Assembly (NCBI GenBank): GCA_943846735.1 | Contig: OX044364.1 | Coordinates: 1,860,001 to 1,924,000, forward strand | Direction of reading: 5' to 3' | Length of the DNA: 64,000 nucleotides | DNA from: CAJQLB01 sp905479065 | Lineage (GTDB): Bacteria; Bacteroidota; Bacteroidia; Flavobacteriales; Flavobacteriaceae | Shown here: positions 16,549 to 24,381 of the stretch, in pieces | Layout of the letters: each line of letters starts with the position of its first letter | Numbering within the stretch: the stretch's first letter is position 1 | Program-made: the position numbers and the translations under genes | Notes under the pieces: generated by a model | Told to the model about the DNA's origin: nothing | What the model saw: only the letters and a program-made list of their open reading frames with translations | Database searches by the model: none

Positions 16549-17487
16549 TTATTCTGGTAATAATGATGGATTCCAATAATAATCTTCTTTGATTATTTTA
16601 CCATCATTATTAACAGTAATTTGATTGTGATGATAGCCCGTAGAGACGTTACCTGAGGCTTTGTTTTTAATGCTGATTTCCCACCAAGAAATAATGGTTG
16701 TATCATTGCTTCCATCGTATCTTAAAAGATCTGGATACCCTATTTCTTTTAAATTCACAATTTCATAAGTTCTGTAAAAGTCTTCTAACATCGTCATCTT
16801 TTCTTCTGGGCCAAAGTAATTTTTGATATCTGTCAAACTCATTACATCTCTAATTGCAGCATCGTCATCATACATTAATCTTATTTTTTCAAGATTCGCT
16901 TGTGCTAAATACGCATATAATAATCTCGCCTTTGCAATCATTGGATGGTCTTTGAAAATAATTCCATTCTCTCGAGTGTCCCAAGCATCATAGGCCTTTT
17001 TCCATTTTAATTGACTATCCGACACCACTAAACCAGAAATTTTTGTCCCTGTTTCATCCATAAAAAAAATGGAATTTCTAGGCATGGTCAAATTCATTCC
17101 AGTGTTTTTATCAAAACCTTTCATCAGTTGATAAGCGTATACGTGAACCGATTTATCTTCACCAAATTCCATGGCATCTGAATATGCACCCCCATTGTTC
17201 ACTATATTAAATCCTATTACATTATTGCTCAAATACTGTGACCTTCTTAAAAGACTTGCTAATTTCTTTTTACTGGGATTAATTTGATTTTTTGCCCACC
17301 AACCAAAATTGTCGGTTACTAGAGATTTAATCTTAACCGTATCTCCAGAGACAAAGGCTTCTGTAAATTCGTCAGCAACAGTGATTGCTGGATGTTTGTC
17401 ATATATTTTACCATTAACATGTTTCTTTTGTGCCTGTAAATTCAAGAATGCTAAAAGAAGTGTAATTACTATATATCTTTTTTTCAT
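16549..17487 (-). CDS. Secreted NTF2-like fold protein
   Basis: A 312-residue protein with a signal peptide (MKKRYIVITLLLAFLNLQAQ). The N-terminal half (about 35-150) and the second half (about 190-300) both look like SnoaL/NTF2 cone folds (AITVADEFTEAFVSGD and a final YHHNQITVNNDGKI strand pair), so it may be a tandem NTF2-like protein. No catalytic residues can be named. It lies 24 bases after another secreted protein of unknown function on the same strand and probably shares its transcript. Confidence 0.7.
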   Translation of the reverse strand: MKKRYIVITLLLAFLNLQAQKKHVNGKIYDKHPAITVADEFTEAFVSGDTVKIKSLVTDNFGWWAKNQINPSKKKLASLLRRSQYLSNNVIGFNIVNNGGAYSDAMEFGEDKSVHVYAYQLMKGFDKNTGMNLTMPRNSIFFMDETGTKISGLVVSDSQLKWKKAYDAWDTRENGIIFKDHPMIAKARLLYAYLAQANLEKIRLMYDDDAAIRDVMSLTDIKNYFGPEEKMTMLEDFYRTYEIVNLKEIGYPDLLRYDGSNDTTIISWWEISIKNKASGNVSTGYHHNQITVNNDGKIIKEDYYWNPSLLPE

Positions 17488-17511
17488 TGTAGATTACTTA
17501 AATTTTTATAT

Positions 17512-18282
17512 TTAGTTTGTGTATAATTTGTCAATTGACATCACTTCAGGAGAGCTCAATTCTGGCATAAACGTCATGGTATATGTTCGTCTTCCATACA
17601 TCTCCAAAGATTTTCCAAAATTGCTAATGTCTTTGTCATAACTCCCTTCCCCGTTAAGCTTGTTATAGGTATTATAAACTTTTTCCCATTCTATTGAATT
17701 ATCAACAGCTGATGCGCCATAATTGTCATGACCAAATACTACCATGACCATATTACCATCACAGCCTGAAGCACAACCCCAAACTTCCATAAAAATTGCT
17801 GCTCCTGATTCTTTTACTGCCTTTGCAACATTATTTCTAAATCTCCAAAACTCAGCTGACATACCTCCTTGAAAGGTGTATTCCATAACCGTTCTCAAAG
17901 GTTTTGAAAATGGACTTACTGTGACATGAGACGCTTCTTTGTTTAGAGAGAGCATTCGAGTATTTTTGCTTGTTGCCAGATCAGATACCTCAGAATTCCA
18001 AAGCTTCATGGCCTCATTGCTAGGGTTTCTGTCAAAACCCTTCATATCATCTTCATATCTCACGCGCACATAATTACCCATATTGGCTCCTGTATTTACC
18101 ATAAACGTATAAAATCGCAATTGCCCTTCTTTAGCGTTAAACTTGCTCGTTTTTTTTGCAACCCCTTTTTCAAAGGCTTCGTTAGAACCCTTATCAACAG
18201 ATATAAATCGTGTATTAATGTGTTGTGCAAAAGCAAATGACGAGATAACTAATGTCATTAAAAATAGATTTGTTTGTTTCAT
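17512..18282 (-). CDS. Secreted protein of unknown function
   Basis: Start at ATG 18282 gives a signal peptide (MKQTNLFLMTLVISSFAFAQ); the open frame upstream to 18327 adds 15 residues that would break it. The mature part (about 236 residues) contains two similar-looking alpha/beta halves and a CASGCDG cysteine pair near residue 170. Segments such as RFYTFMVNTG and GRRTYTMTFMPEL suggest a ferredoxin-like dimeric alpha-beta barrel, but I do not recognise the family. It precedes the NTF2-like gene and may form a two-gene secreted unit. Confidence 0.65.
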   Translation of the reverse strand: MKQTNLFLMTLVISSFAFAQHINTRFISVDKGSNEAFEKGVAKKTSKFNAKEGQLRFYTFMVNTGANMGNYVRVRYEDDMKGFDRNPSNEAMKLWNSEVSDLATSKNTRMLSLNKEASHVTVSPFSKPLRTVMEYTFQGGMSAEFWRFRNNVAKAVKESGAAIFMEVWGCASGCDGNMVMVVFGHDNYGASAVDNSIEWEKVYNTYNKLNGEGSYDKDISNFGKSLEMYGRRTYTMTFMPELSSPEVMSIDKLYTN

Positions 18283-18420
18283 AAGTAAAGTATTATTAAT
18301 TAGTAAATAGATTGTTTTGAATTGCAATTAACAATAAATATAGCAATAAATAATGAACTTTCGCTTAGAGGGAACTATAAAAAGATAAATGGATCGTATG
18401 AGAAGATGGAAAAATATCGT

Positions 18421-18873
18421 TTACAAAGTAGCTGTCTCTAAAAGAGCTTTCCTTCGTTTTTGGTAATCTTCCACAGTATCAGAAATTTCACAAGCTAGAC
18501 CTTTGTTCTCTATTCGAGTAATTTGGTCTACTCCTAGCGGATGCATTTCACGAAATTTAAGATGTTTCTTATGCCAAATGGTCATTTCACAAATGATCGG
18601 GTATAAGTCAATCCCTAAATCCGTCAAATAATATACTTTTACTTTCTTATCATTTGGCTTTTTAAAATAAGAAATAAGACCGTAAGAGGTTAATTTCTTT
18701 AATCGATCTACTAAAATATTTGTAGCAATACCTTCAGGAGATTTCAAAAATTCGCTGTAAGTATTTCTATCTAGAAATAGGTCTCTAATAATAATTAAAG
18801 ACCACTTATCGCCAATGATGTCCATAACGCTTGAAACAGGACACGTCGATCGAAAATTGATGTTGTCTAACAT
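18421..18873 (-). CDS. HxlR-family winged-helix transcriptional regulator
   Basis: A 150-residue regulator with the HxlR pattern: CPVSSVMDIIGDKWSLIIIRDL (cysteine at about residue 11 and the GDKW motif), a helix-turn-helix ending in IATNILVDRLKKL, and a wing followed by YYLTDLGIDLYPII. HxlR proteins often sense aldehydes or redox stress through the N-terminal cysteine. It is divergent from the sugar porter and upstream of the secreted pair; either may be a target. A -7 element and an inverted repeat lie just upstream, suggesting autoregulation. Confidence 0.9.
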   Translation of the reverse strand: MLDNINFRSTCPVSSVMDIIGDKWSLIIIRDLFLDRNTYSEFLKSPEGIATNILVDRLKKLTSYGLISYFKKPNDKKVKVYYLTDLGIDLYPIICEMTIWHKKHLKFREMHPLGVDQITRIENKGLACEISDTVEDYQKRRKALLETATL

Positions 18874-18899
18874 AGGGATGATGTTTTAGTGTTTATTTA

Positions 18900-18907
18900 C
18901 AAATATA
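18900..18907 (-). promoter_or_regulatory. Promoter -7 element for the HxlR regulator
   Basis: Minus-strand TATATTTG, a perfect TAnnTTTG match, 26 bases before the regulator ATG. Confidence 0.5.
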
Positions 18908-18930
18908 GGATAATTAAGACATAAAAATTA

Positions 18931-18949
18931 AAACCTTTTGTTAAGGTTT
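18931..18949. promoter_or_regulatory. Candidate operator: inverted repeat upstream of the HxlR gene
   Basis: AAACCTT (18931-18937) and AAGGTTT (18943-18949) form a 7-bp inverted repeat with a 5-base spacer, placed about 37-55 bases upstream of the predicted transcription start, where the -33 element would lie. A further AAGGTTTTT lies at 18976-18984. It could equally be a weak RNA hairpin. Confidence 0.35.
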
Positions 18950-19335
18950 AAAACCTGCTACTCCATGGCCGGTAAGGTTTTTCCGTAATTCGCTGTGCCT
19001 GACCCTTCTGTTCCCTCTGTTTTTTAAACATTATCAGACTAACACGTTAAAACAACTACTTAAGCTACCTTTTATTTACGTTACTTTTGCCACAATAAAT
19101 AGATTCTTTTTGTAAGAAATATCTTATTCAAAATGCAGATTTTGTCAATAATTAAAAAATATTTTTCAGATACGTATATCAGGAATTTATATGTTTTTAA
19201 TTAGTGTATAATTCAAAGAAACATGTGAACAAAAACACATATTCGTTTACTTATGTTATCTTAGTTTTTTAAAAAAATGTCATGTCAGAGAGTTAAATTT
19301 CTAATGAAATCGCTGTTACATGAATTCAGAATATT
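18950..19335. other. Intergenic region upstream of the sugar porter
   Basis: No gene is apparent in this stretch. A perfect -7 element TACTTTTG occurs on the plus strand at 19082-19089; if used, the porter mRNA would have a leader of about 240 bases. The leader shows no riboswitch fold that I can identify. An upstream, less A+T-rich segment (18958-19020) has no recognisable function. Confidence 0.4.
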
Positions 19336-20871
19336 ATGAATAAAAAACTTATTTTTATTGCATCTGTTGTTTCCTTAGGTGGGTTCCTTTTTGGTTTTGA
19401 TGCTGGTATTATTTCAGGAGTGATGGCTTATGCCGGTCCGGAATTTGACTTAAACGAATTACAGTCTGGTTGGGTGGTTAGTGCTCCGTCATTTGCAGCC
19501 ATGTTTGCAATGCTCTTTTCGGGACGAATAAGTGATCTTATTGGTCGAAAAAAAGTGCTCATTGTAGTCGCTCTCTTATATGCAATCTCCGCACTGTTTT
19601 CAGCGCTAGCGACAACCTACGAAATGCTCTATATCGCTCGAATAATTGGAGGACTTGCCTTCGGTGCCGCCTTAGTATTGGCACCTATGTATATCGCTGA
19701 AATTTCGTCTGCAGAAAACAGAGGAAAACTTGTGTCATTACAACAATTAAATATTGTTTTTGGATTTTTTGTAGCTTTTTTAAGCAACTATTTCTTTAAC
19801 AAATACAACACCCCAGACAATACTTTTTTTTCTGATACGAATGTATGGAAATGGATGTTAGGAGTAGAATTAATTCCTGCTACACTTTATTTTATATCTC
19901 TGTTTTTTATTCCAAAGAGCCCTCGTTGGCTTTATTTGAAGGGTCAATTTAACAATGCTAAAAAGGTCATATTACTTCTTCACGGACCTAAGAAAGGAGC
20001 TTTAGAAATTGCCATTATTGAAGCTAGTATCGAAAAAAGTAAAGAAAATTCAAAATTAAAACTTAACGAGTTGTTCAAACGCTCTTTGGGCTATATTCTC
20101 TTTGTAGGTCTAGTTGTTGGAGTTCTTCAACAAATTACAGGGATTAACGCTGTTTATTTCTACGCAACCTCAATATTTAAACAAACAGGTATTGGAACCG
20201 ATGCAGCGTTTTCGTCAGGAGTATTGCTGAGTACTATTTCTGTAATTTTCACTTTTCTAGCTATTTATTTAATTGATAGAATGGGGCGCAGACCATTACT
20301 TTTAATAGGAACTGCTGGTATTTCCCTAAGTTTACTAATATGCTCCTATGGTTTTAATCAAGCAACTTATCAGCTATCAAAAGATCAAATAAGTCAATTT
20401 GAATTTTCTAATGCCAATGCATTACTGCCGCTTTCAGACAAAATCTATTCGAGCGATGTGACCTTTAAAAATGAACTTAAAACTATTTTGGGTAATCAAG
20501 CTTACAGTAAAAATGATGGCGCTATTCTAGAGGCTGCCACCACCATCAACGCAAACTTAGTTCTCTTTGGAATTCTTGGCTTTATTGCTTGTTTTGCGTT
20601 TTCATTAGGGCCTGTAATGTGGGTGTTGCTATCAGAACTATACCCATTGAAATATCGTGGACTAGCTATAGGTGTGATTGCTTTTATTAATTCATTAATC
20701 AGTTCCTTAGTCCAATTGGTTTTCCCATGGGAATTGTCAAACTTCGGAAATGCGCTTACGTTTTTTATTTTTGGGGCAATCGCGTTTATTGGCTTCTTTG
20801 TTATGTTAAAAATACTTCCAGAAACAAAAGGAAAATCATTGGAAGCTCTAGAAGCAGAATTTGTCACATAA
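19336..20871 (+). CDS. Sugar porter family MFS transporter
   Basis: A 511-residue inner-membrane protein with 12 predicted helices and sugar-porter signatures: GGFLFGFDAGIISG in TM1, GRISDLIGRKK after TM2, PKSPRWLYLKG after TM6, QQITGINAVYFYA in TM7 and PETKGKSLE after TM12. It is probably a proton-linked hexose or pentose importer of the XylE/GalP type. A roughly 60-residue extra loop (about 345-400) lies between TM9 and TM10, as in many Bacteroidota homologues. No catabolic genes are adjacent, so the sugar is unknown. Confidence 0.92.
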   Translation: MNKKLIFIASVVSLGGFLFGFDAGIISGVMAYAGPEFDLNELQSGWVVSAPSFAAMFAMLFSGRISDLIGRKKVLIVVALLYAISALFSALATTYEMLYIARIIGGLAFGAALVLAPMYIAEISSAENRGKLVSLQQLNIVFGFFVAFLSNYFFNKYNTPDNTFFSDTNVWKWMLGVELIPATLYFISLFFIPKSPRWLYLKGQFNNAKKVILLLHGPKKGALEIAIIEASIEKSKENSKLKLNELFKRSLGYILFVGLVVGVLQQITGINAVYFYATSIFKQTGIGTDAAFSSGVLLSTISVIFTFLAIYLIDRMGRRPLLLIGTAGISLSLLICSYGFNQATYQLSKDQISQFEFSNANALLPLSDKIYSSDVTFKNELKTILGNQAYSKNDGAILEAATTINANLVLFGILGFIACFAFSLGPVMWVLLSELYPLKYRGLAIGVIAFINSLISSLVQLVFPWELSNFGNALTFFIFGAIAFIGFFVMLKILPETKGKSLEALEAEFVT

Positions 20872-21077
20872 TATTATTACGTAATGAGACTAATAATGTG
20901 CTTTGCTTAACTCAAAAATGATGAAAGCTTACTTTACCGGAGCTTTCACCAAAACCTGACTCTGATTTTATAGCTTAAGCCTATTTTTAAATCATAATAC
21001 ACCCCGAAGGCAGTCCATAAACAGCATCTGTACAGCCATTTATTTAAGAGAACATATATCATGTTATAAAGATAAAT

Positions 21078-21105
21078 AAAAAACCCTTCAATTAAGAAGG
21101 GTTTT
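21078..21105 (-). terminator. Terminator downstream of tRNA(CAU)
   Basis: A 10-bp perfect stem, AAAACCCTTC (21080-21089) with GAAGGGTTTT (21096-21105), and a 6-base loop, followed on the minus strand by a T run. It begins 5 bases after the tRNA 3' end. Confidence 0.85.
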
Positions 21106-21109
21106 AAGG

Positions 21110-21183
21110 TGGTCTCACAAGGGCTCGAACCTTGGACCCTCTGATTATGAGTCAGATGCTCTAACCAACTGAGCTATGAGACC
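21110..21183 (-). tRNA. tRNA with CAU anticodon (elongator Met, or Ile2)
   Basis: Read on the minus strand, a 74-base cloverleaf begins with GGTCTCA and ends TGAGACC plus discriminator A. The D-arm is AGCTCAGTTGGTTAGAGC, the anticodon arm CTGACTCATAATCAG (anticodon CAT) and the T-arm GGTTCGAGCC. CCA is not encoded. It is an elongator-type tRNA; initiator features are absent. CAT can be Met or lysidine-modified Ile2, and I cannot separate them by eye. Confidence 0.93.
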
Positions 21184-21236
21184 AAATTAGGCTGCAATAT
21201 TACTACTTATTTTAGTTCTCCGCAAGAAAATTAATT

Positions 21237-21644
21237 CTATTTAGCAATGTCTTGACATAGCTCAATAAGCACCCCATTACAGGATTTTGGATGTAAAAAA
21301 GCAACAAGTTTATTATCTGCTCCATGCTTAGGGCTTTCGTTTAAAACTTGAAATCCTTCCTTTTTTAAACGCTCTATTTCCTTGTAAATGTCGAAAACCT
21401 CAAAAGCGATATGGTGAATGCCTTCACCGCGCTTGGCTATAAATTTACCTATCGGACTATCGGAATCTGTTGCTTCAAGTAATTCTATTTTTTGATCGCC
21501 AATCATAAAAAAAGAAGTGTTAACACCCTCACTAACAACTGATTCAATCTTGTACTGTGGTTTGCCAAATAAAGTCTCAAAGAGTTTATTTGAATCCTTA
21601 AGGTTTTTCACAGCGATGCCAATATGCTCAATTTTATTCATCAT
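21237..21644 (-). CDS. mce: Methylmalonyl-CoA epimerase
   Basis: A 135-residue vicinal-oxygen-chelate protein that interconverts (R)- and (S)-methylmalonyl-CoA, linking propionyl-CoA and succinyl-CoA. Metal ligands appear in context: IEHIGIAV near the N-terminus, GEGIHHIAFEV in the middle and GVLIELCQ near the end. Two tandem ATGs (21644 and 21641) are possible; the first lies exactly four bases after a -7 element, predicting a leaderless mRNA. Divergent from rbfA. Confidence 0.93.
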   Translation of the reverse strand: MMNKIEHIGIAVKNLKDSNKLFETLFGKPQYKIESVVSEGVNTSFFMIGDQKIELLEATDSDSPIGKFIAKRGEGIHHIAFEVFDIYKEIERLKKEGFQVLNESPKHGADNKLVAFLHPKSCNGVLIELCQDIAK

Positions 21645-21648
21645 GTTA

Positions 21649-21656
21649 CAAATTTA
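21649..21656 (-). promoter_or_regulatory. Promoter -7 element of mce, four bases from ATG
   Basis: Minus-strand TAAATTTG-TAAC-ATG. The predicted transcription start coincides with the start codon. Confidence 0.55.
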
Positions 21657-21699
21657 GTTTAATTGCATTACCTTTTAAAGAATACCAATCAAAATGTCT

Positions 21700-21707
21700 T
21701 ATTTTTG
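21700..21707 (+). promoter_or_regulatory. Promoter -7 element of rbfA, four bases from ATG
   Basis: Plus-strand TATTTTTG-CAGT-ATG, a perfect TAnnTTTG followed by C. It also argues for the ATG at 21712 over the upstream one at 21694, which would precede the promoter element. Confidence 0.6.
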
Positions 21708-21711
21708 CAGT

Positions 21712-22101
21712 ATGGAAAGTAACCGTCAAAAAAAAATAGCTTCAGTTTTACAAGAAGATTTAGTTAATGTTCTACAAAGCGCAGCTCGTAGTGGTCAACT
21801 TGGAGTAATTATTTCTGTGACTAAAGTTAATGTAACTGTTGATCTTTCCATTGCAAAAGTATACTTAAGTATATTTCCTACCGATAAACGCGACACGCTC
21901 ATAGAAGGCATCAAGTCTAATACTAGTATTATTAAGCATGAATTGGCACAGCGAACTCGCCATCAGCTACGACGCATGCCAGAATTACAATTTTACATAG
22001 ATGACTCACTAGAATATATTGATCACATAGAGCAATCCCTTAAAGGATTGGAAAACCCTATGAACAGTCCAGACTTATTAGATAAACGAAAAAAAAAATA
22101 G
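21712..22101 (+). CDS. rbfA: 30S ribosome-binding factor RbfA
   Basis: A 129-residue KH-like ribosome maturation factor acting on the 16S rRNA 5' end during late 30S assembly. SNRQKKIASVLQEDL, VTKVNVTVDLSIAKVYLS and RMPELQFYIDDSLEY match the family. ATG 21712 is chosen because the upstream in-frame ATG at 21694 lies before the promoter. The next gene starts immediately after the stop. Confidence 0.95.
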   Translation: MESNRQKKIASVLQEDLVNVLQSAARSGQLGVIISVTKVNVTVDLSIAKVYLSIFPTDKRDTLIEGIKSNTSIIKHELAQRTRHQLRRMPELQFYIDDSLEYIDHIEQSLKGLENPMNSPDLLDKRKKK

Positions 22102-23301
22102 TTGAATGTTTCCTTCTACATTGCGAAACGCTATTTGTTTTCTAAAAGCAAAAATAATGCGATTAATTACATGACCATTATAGCCGCAATTGGTGTGGTT
22201 GTGGGGTCTGCTGCCCTACTTGTAGTTCTTTCAGGATTTGCTGGCTTAAAGGACTTTAGTTTACAATTTTCATCTATCGTTGATCCTGATTTAAAAATAA
22301 CCCCTCGAACAGGTAAAACCATACGTTTAAAATCAAACGCATTAGCTCAAATTAATGAGATAAATAGTGTTGTTTCGTACTCTAAGATTGTAGAAGAACG
22401 TGCTGTTCTTGTTTCAGATAACAAACGGCAAATAATCACCCTCAAAGGTGTTGATTCTCTATATCCTCAAAACACCATCAACAGTATCACATCACTAGGC
22501 TCTTGGATGACTCCTGGTTCACGTCAAATTGTGGCTGGCTGGGGTGTCGCAAGTAACCTCTCCTTTGGCGTCATGGATTATGGAAAAATACTAAAGCTGT
22601 ACACACCAAAACCTGGAAAGGGTCAGATTACTTCAGAAAAGGAAGCTTTTAATAAAATTTCAACAGCTAATATTGGTATTTTTGAAATTAATGAAGACCT
22701 AGATCATGACATGGTTTATGCTGATATTGATATGGTAAGCGCCTTATTGAATTATCCGGAAGACACTGTAAGCTCCCTAGAACTAATATTAAACTCTGAT
22801 GACTCTCTTGACGAAGTGCGTGACAAGCTTTATGGCATATTTGGAAACAACATCACCATAAAAACCAAAGAACAACTCAATGGGGCACTTCATAAAATGC
22901 TTAATACCGAAAACCTTGCTGTGTACCTCATTTTTACATTGGTACTAATTATTGCATTATTCAATGTGGTAGGCTCTATAATTATGATGATTTTAGATAA
23001 AAAAAATGACATAACAACACTTTTTAACCTGGGCCTTACTGCCAAAGAAATTCGTCAAATTTTCTTTTTCCAAGGAAGTATAATGAGCTTGTTGGGTGGC
23101 TTAATCGGTATCATATTAGCCATAATGCTAGTTAGTTTACAAAAAAGTTTTGGATTAATAATGATTACAAGTACACTGTCTTATCCAGTTACGCTGAAAA
23201 TATTCAATATTATAATTGTATTTATCACTATCGCGACATTAGGTCTGCTCGCCTCAAAATTAGCTTCAATACGGATTTCCAAATCACTGACAAGGCAATA
23301 G
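22102..23301 (+). CDS. ABC transporter permease (LolC/E-MacB-like)
   Basis: The reading frame begins with TTG at 22102, immediately after the rbfA stop; the N-terminus (L/M)NVSFYIAKRYLFSKS matches the family there, so TTG is likely the real start. The 399-residue protein has a TM helix near residue 30, a large extracytoplasmic MacB-type domain and three C-terminal helices containing FNVVGSIIMMILDKKNDI and a FtsX-like LGLTAKEIRQIFFFQG segment. It probably works in lipoprotein release with an ATPase encoded elsewhere. It ends 3 bases from convergent dusB. Confidence 0.85.
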   Translation: MNVSFYIAKRYLFSKSKNNAINYMTIIAAIGVVVGSAALLVVLSGFAGLKDFSLQFSSIVDPDLKITPRTGKTIRLKSNALAQINEINSVVSYSKIVEERAVLVSDNKRQIITLKGVDSLYPQNTINSITSLGSWMTPGSRQIVAGWGVASNLSFGVMDYGKILKLYTPKPGKGQITSEKEAFNKISTANIGIFEINEDLDHDMVYADIDMVSALLNYPEDTVSSLELILNSDDSLDEVRDKLYGIFGNNITIKTKEQLNGALHKMLNTENLAVYLIFTLVLIIALFNVVGSIIMMILDKKNDITTLFNLGLTAKEIRQIFFFQGSIMSLLGGLIGIILAIMLVSLQKSFGLIMITSTLSYPVTLKIFNIIIVFITIATLGLLASKLASIRISKSLTRQ

Positions 23302-23304
23302 TCC

Positions 23305-24300
23305 TTATAGCACAAATTCATGATCTCCGAATTTTTCTTGCACCTCATCAAAGGCGGCAAAAACGTCTTTAGAAGCGTCACTAGTAACCATTTTCATTCG
23401 GTATTCTTTAAAGTGTGGAATCCCTTTAAAGTAATTCGTATAATGTCGCCTGGTTTCGAACACCCCTAAAATCTCACCTTTCCAGGCAATCGCCATTTCT
23501 AAATGTCTTCGGGCTGCCTCAACACGCTCAGGCATAGATACGGGCGGTAAGTGAGTCCCATTTTTAAAATAATGCTTTACTTGTTTGAAAAACCACGGAT
23601 TTCCAATTGTGGCTCGTCCAATCATTGCGCCGTCTAAACCATACCTATCACGCATTAATACGGCTTTTTCAGGTGAATCTACATCACCATTACCAAAAAC
23701 AGGGATGTGCATTCTTGAATTATTTTTTACCGCAGCAATAAGGTCCCAATTGGCATCGCCTTTATACATTTGAGCACGTGTCCGACCATGAATTGCAATA
23801 GCTTTACATCCAACATCTTGCAATCTTTCTGCAACCTCGACAATTTTTATTGAGCTGTGGTCCCAACCCAAACGGGTTTTTACAGTAACTGGAAGTTTCG
23901 TCCGCTTCACTATCTCAGCAGTCAGTTTTTCCATAAGACAAATGTCTTTTAATATCCCTGCTCCAGCCCCCTTGCTAACTACTTTTTTAACTGGACAACC
24001 AAAGTTAATGTCAATTATATCTGGATTAGATTTTTCAACAATGTCTATAGTTCGAAGCATGCTATCCAGGTTGGCTCCAAAAATTTGAATTCCAACAGGG
24101 CGTTCCTTCTCATAAATATCTAGTTTCATAACACTTTTAGCTGCGTTACGAATTAACCCTTCGCTAGATACGAACTCTGTGTAAACCACATCAGCTCCCT
24201 GCTCTTTACAAAGAGCTCTAAACGGTGGGTCACTTACATCTTCCATAGGTGCTAAAAGCAGTGGAAAATCAGAAAGTTCTATGTTGTCTATTTTTACCAA
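23305..24300 (-). CDS. dusB: tRNA-dihydrouridine synthase B
   Basis: A 331-residue FMN enzyme that reduces uridine in the tRNA D-loop. LLLAPMEDVSDPPFR, the catalytic cysteine in DINFGCPVKKVV, KTRLGWD, AIHGRTRAQMYKG and GNGDV/MIGRATIGNPW are all typical. The frame appears to start with TTG (24300), giving MVKIDNIEL as in relatives; no in-frame ATG is nearby. A -7 element lies 16 bases upstream. Confidence 0.95.
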   Translation of the reverse strand: MVKIDNIELSDFPLLLAPMEDVSDPPFRALCKEQGADVVYTEFVSSEGLIRNAAKSVMKLDIYEKERPVGIQIFGANLDSMLRTIDIVEKSNPDIIDINFGCPVKKVVSKGAGAGILKDICLMEKLTAEIVKRTKLPVTVKTRLGWDHSSIKIVEVAERLQDVGCKAIAIHGRTRAQMYKGDANWDLIAAVKNNSRMHIPVFGNGDVDSPEKAVLMRDRYGLDGAMIGRATIGNPWFFKQVKHYFKNGTHLPPVSMPERVEAARRHLEMAIAWKGEILGVFETRRHYTNYFKGIPHFKEYRMKMVTSDASKDVFAAFDEVQEKFGDHEFVL

Positions 24301-24316
24301 AGGACTTGTTTTTAGG

Positions 24317-24324
24317 CAAAATTA
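24317..24324 (-). promoter_or_regulatory. Promoter -7 element for dusB
   Basis: Minus-strand TAATTTTG followed by C, matching TAnnTTTG, 16 bases before the TTG start. Confidence 0.5.
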
Positions 24325-24381
24325 CATCTTTTTAAGGAAAACACACAAGTGAGTTCGACAGTGTTTAAAAGAGACGTAACC

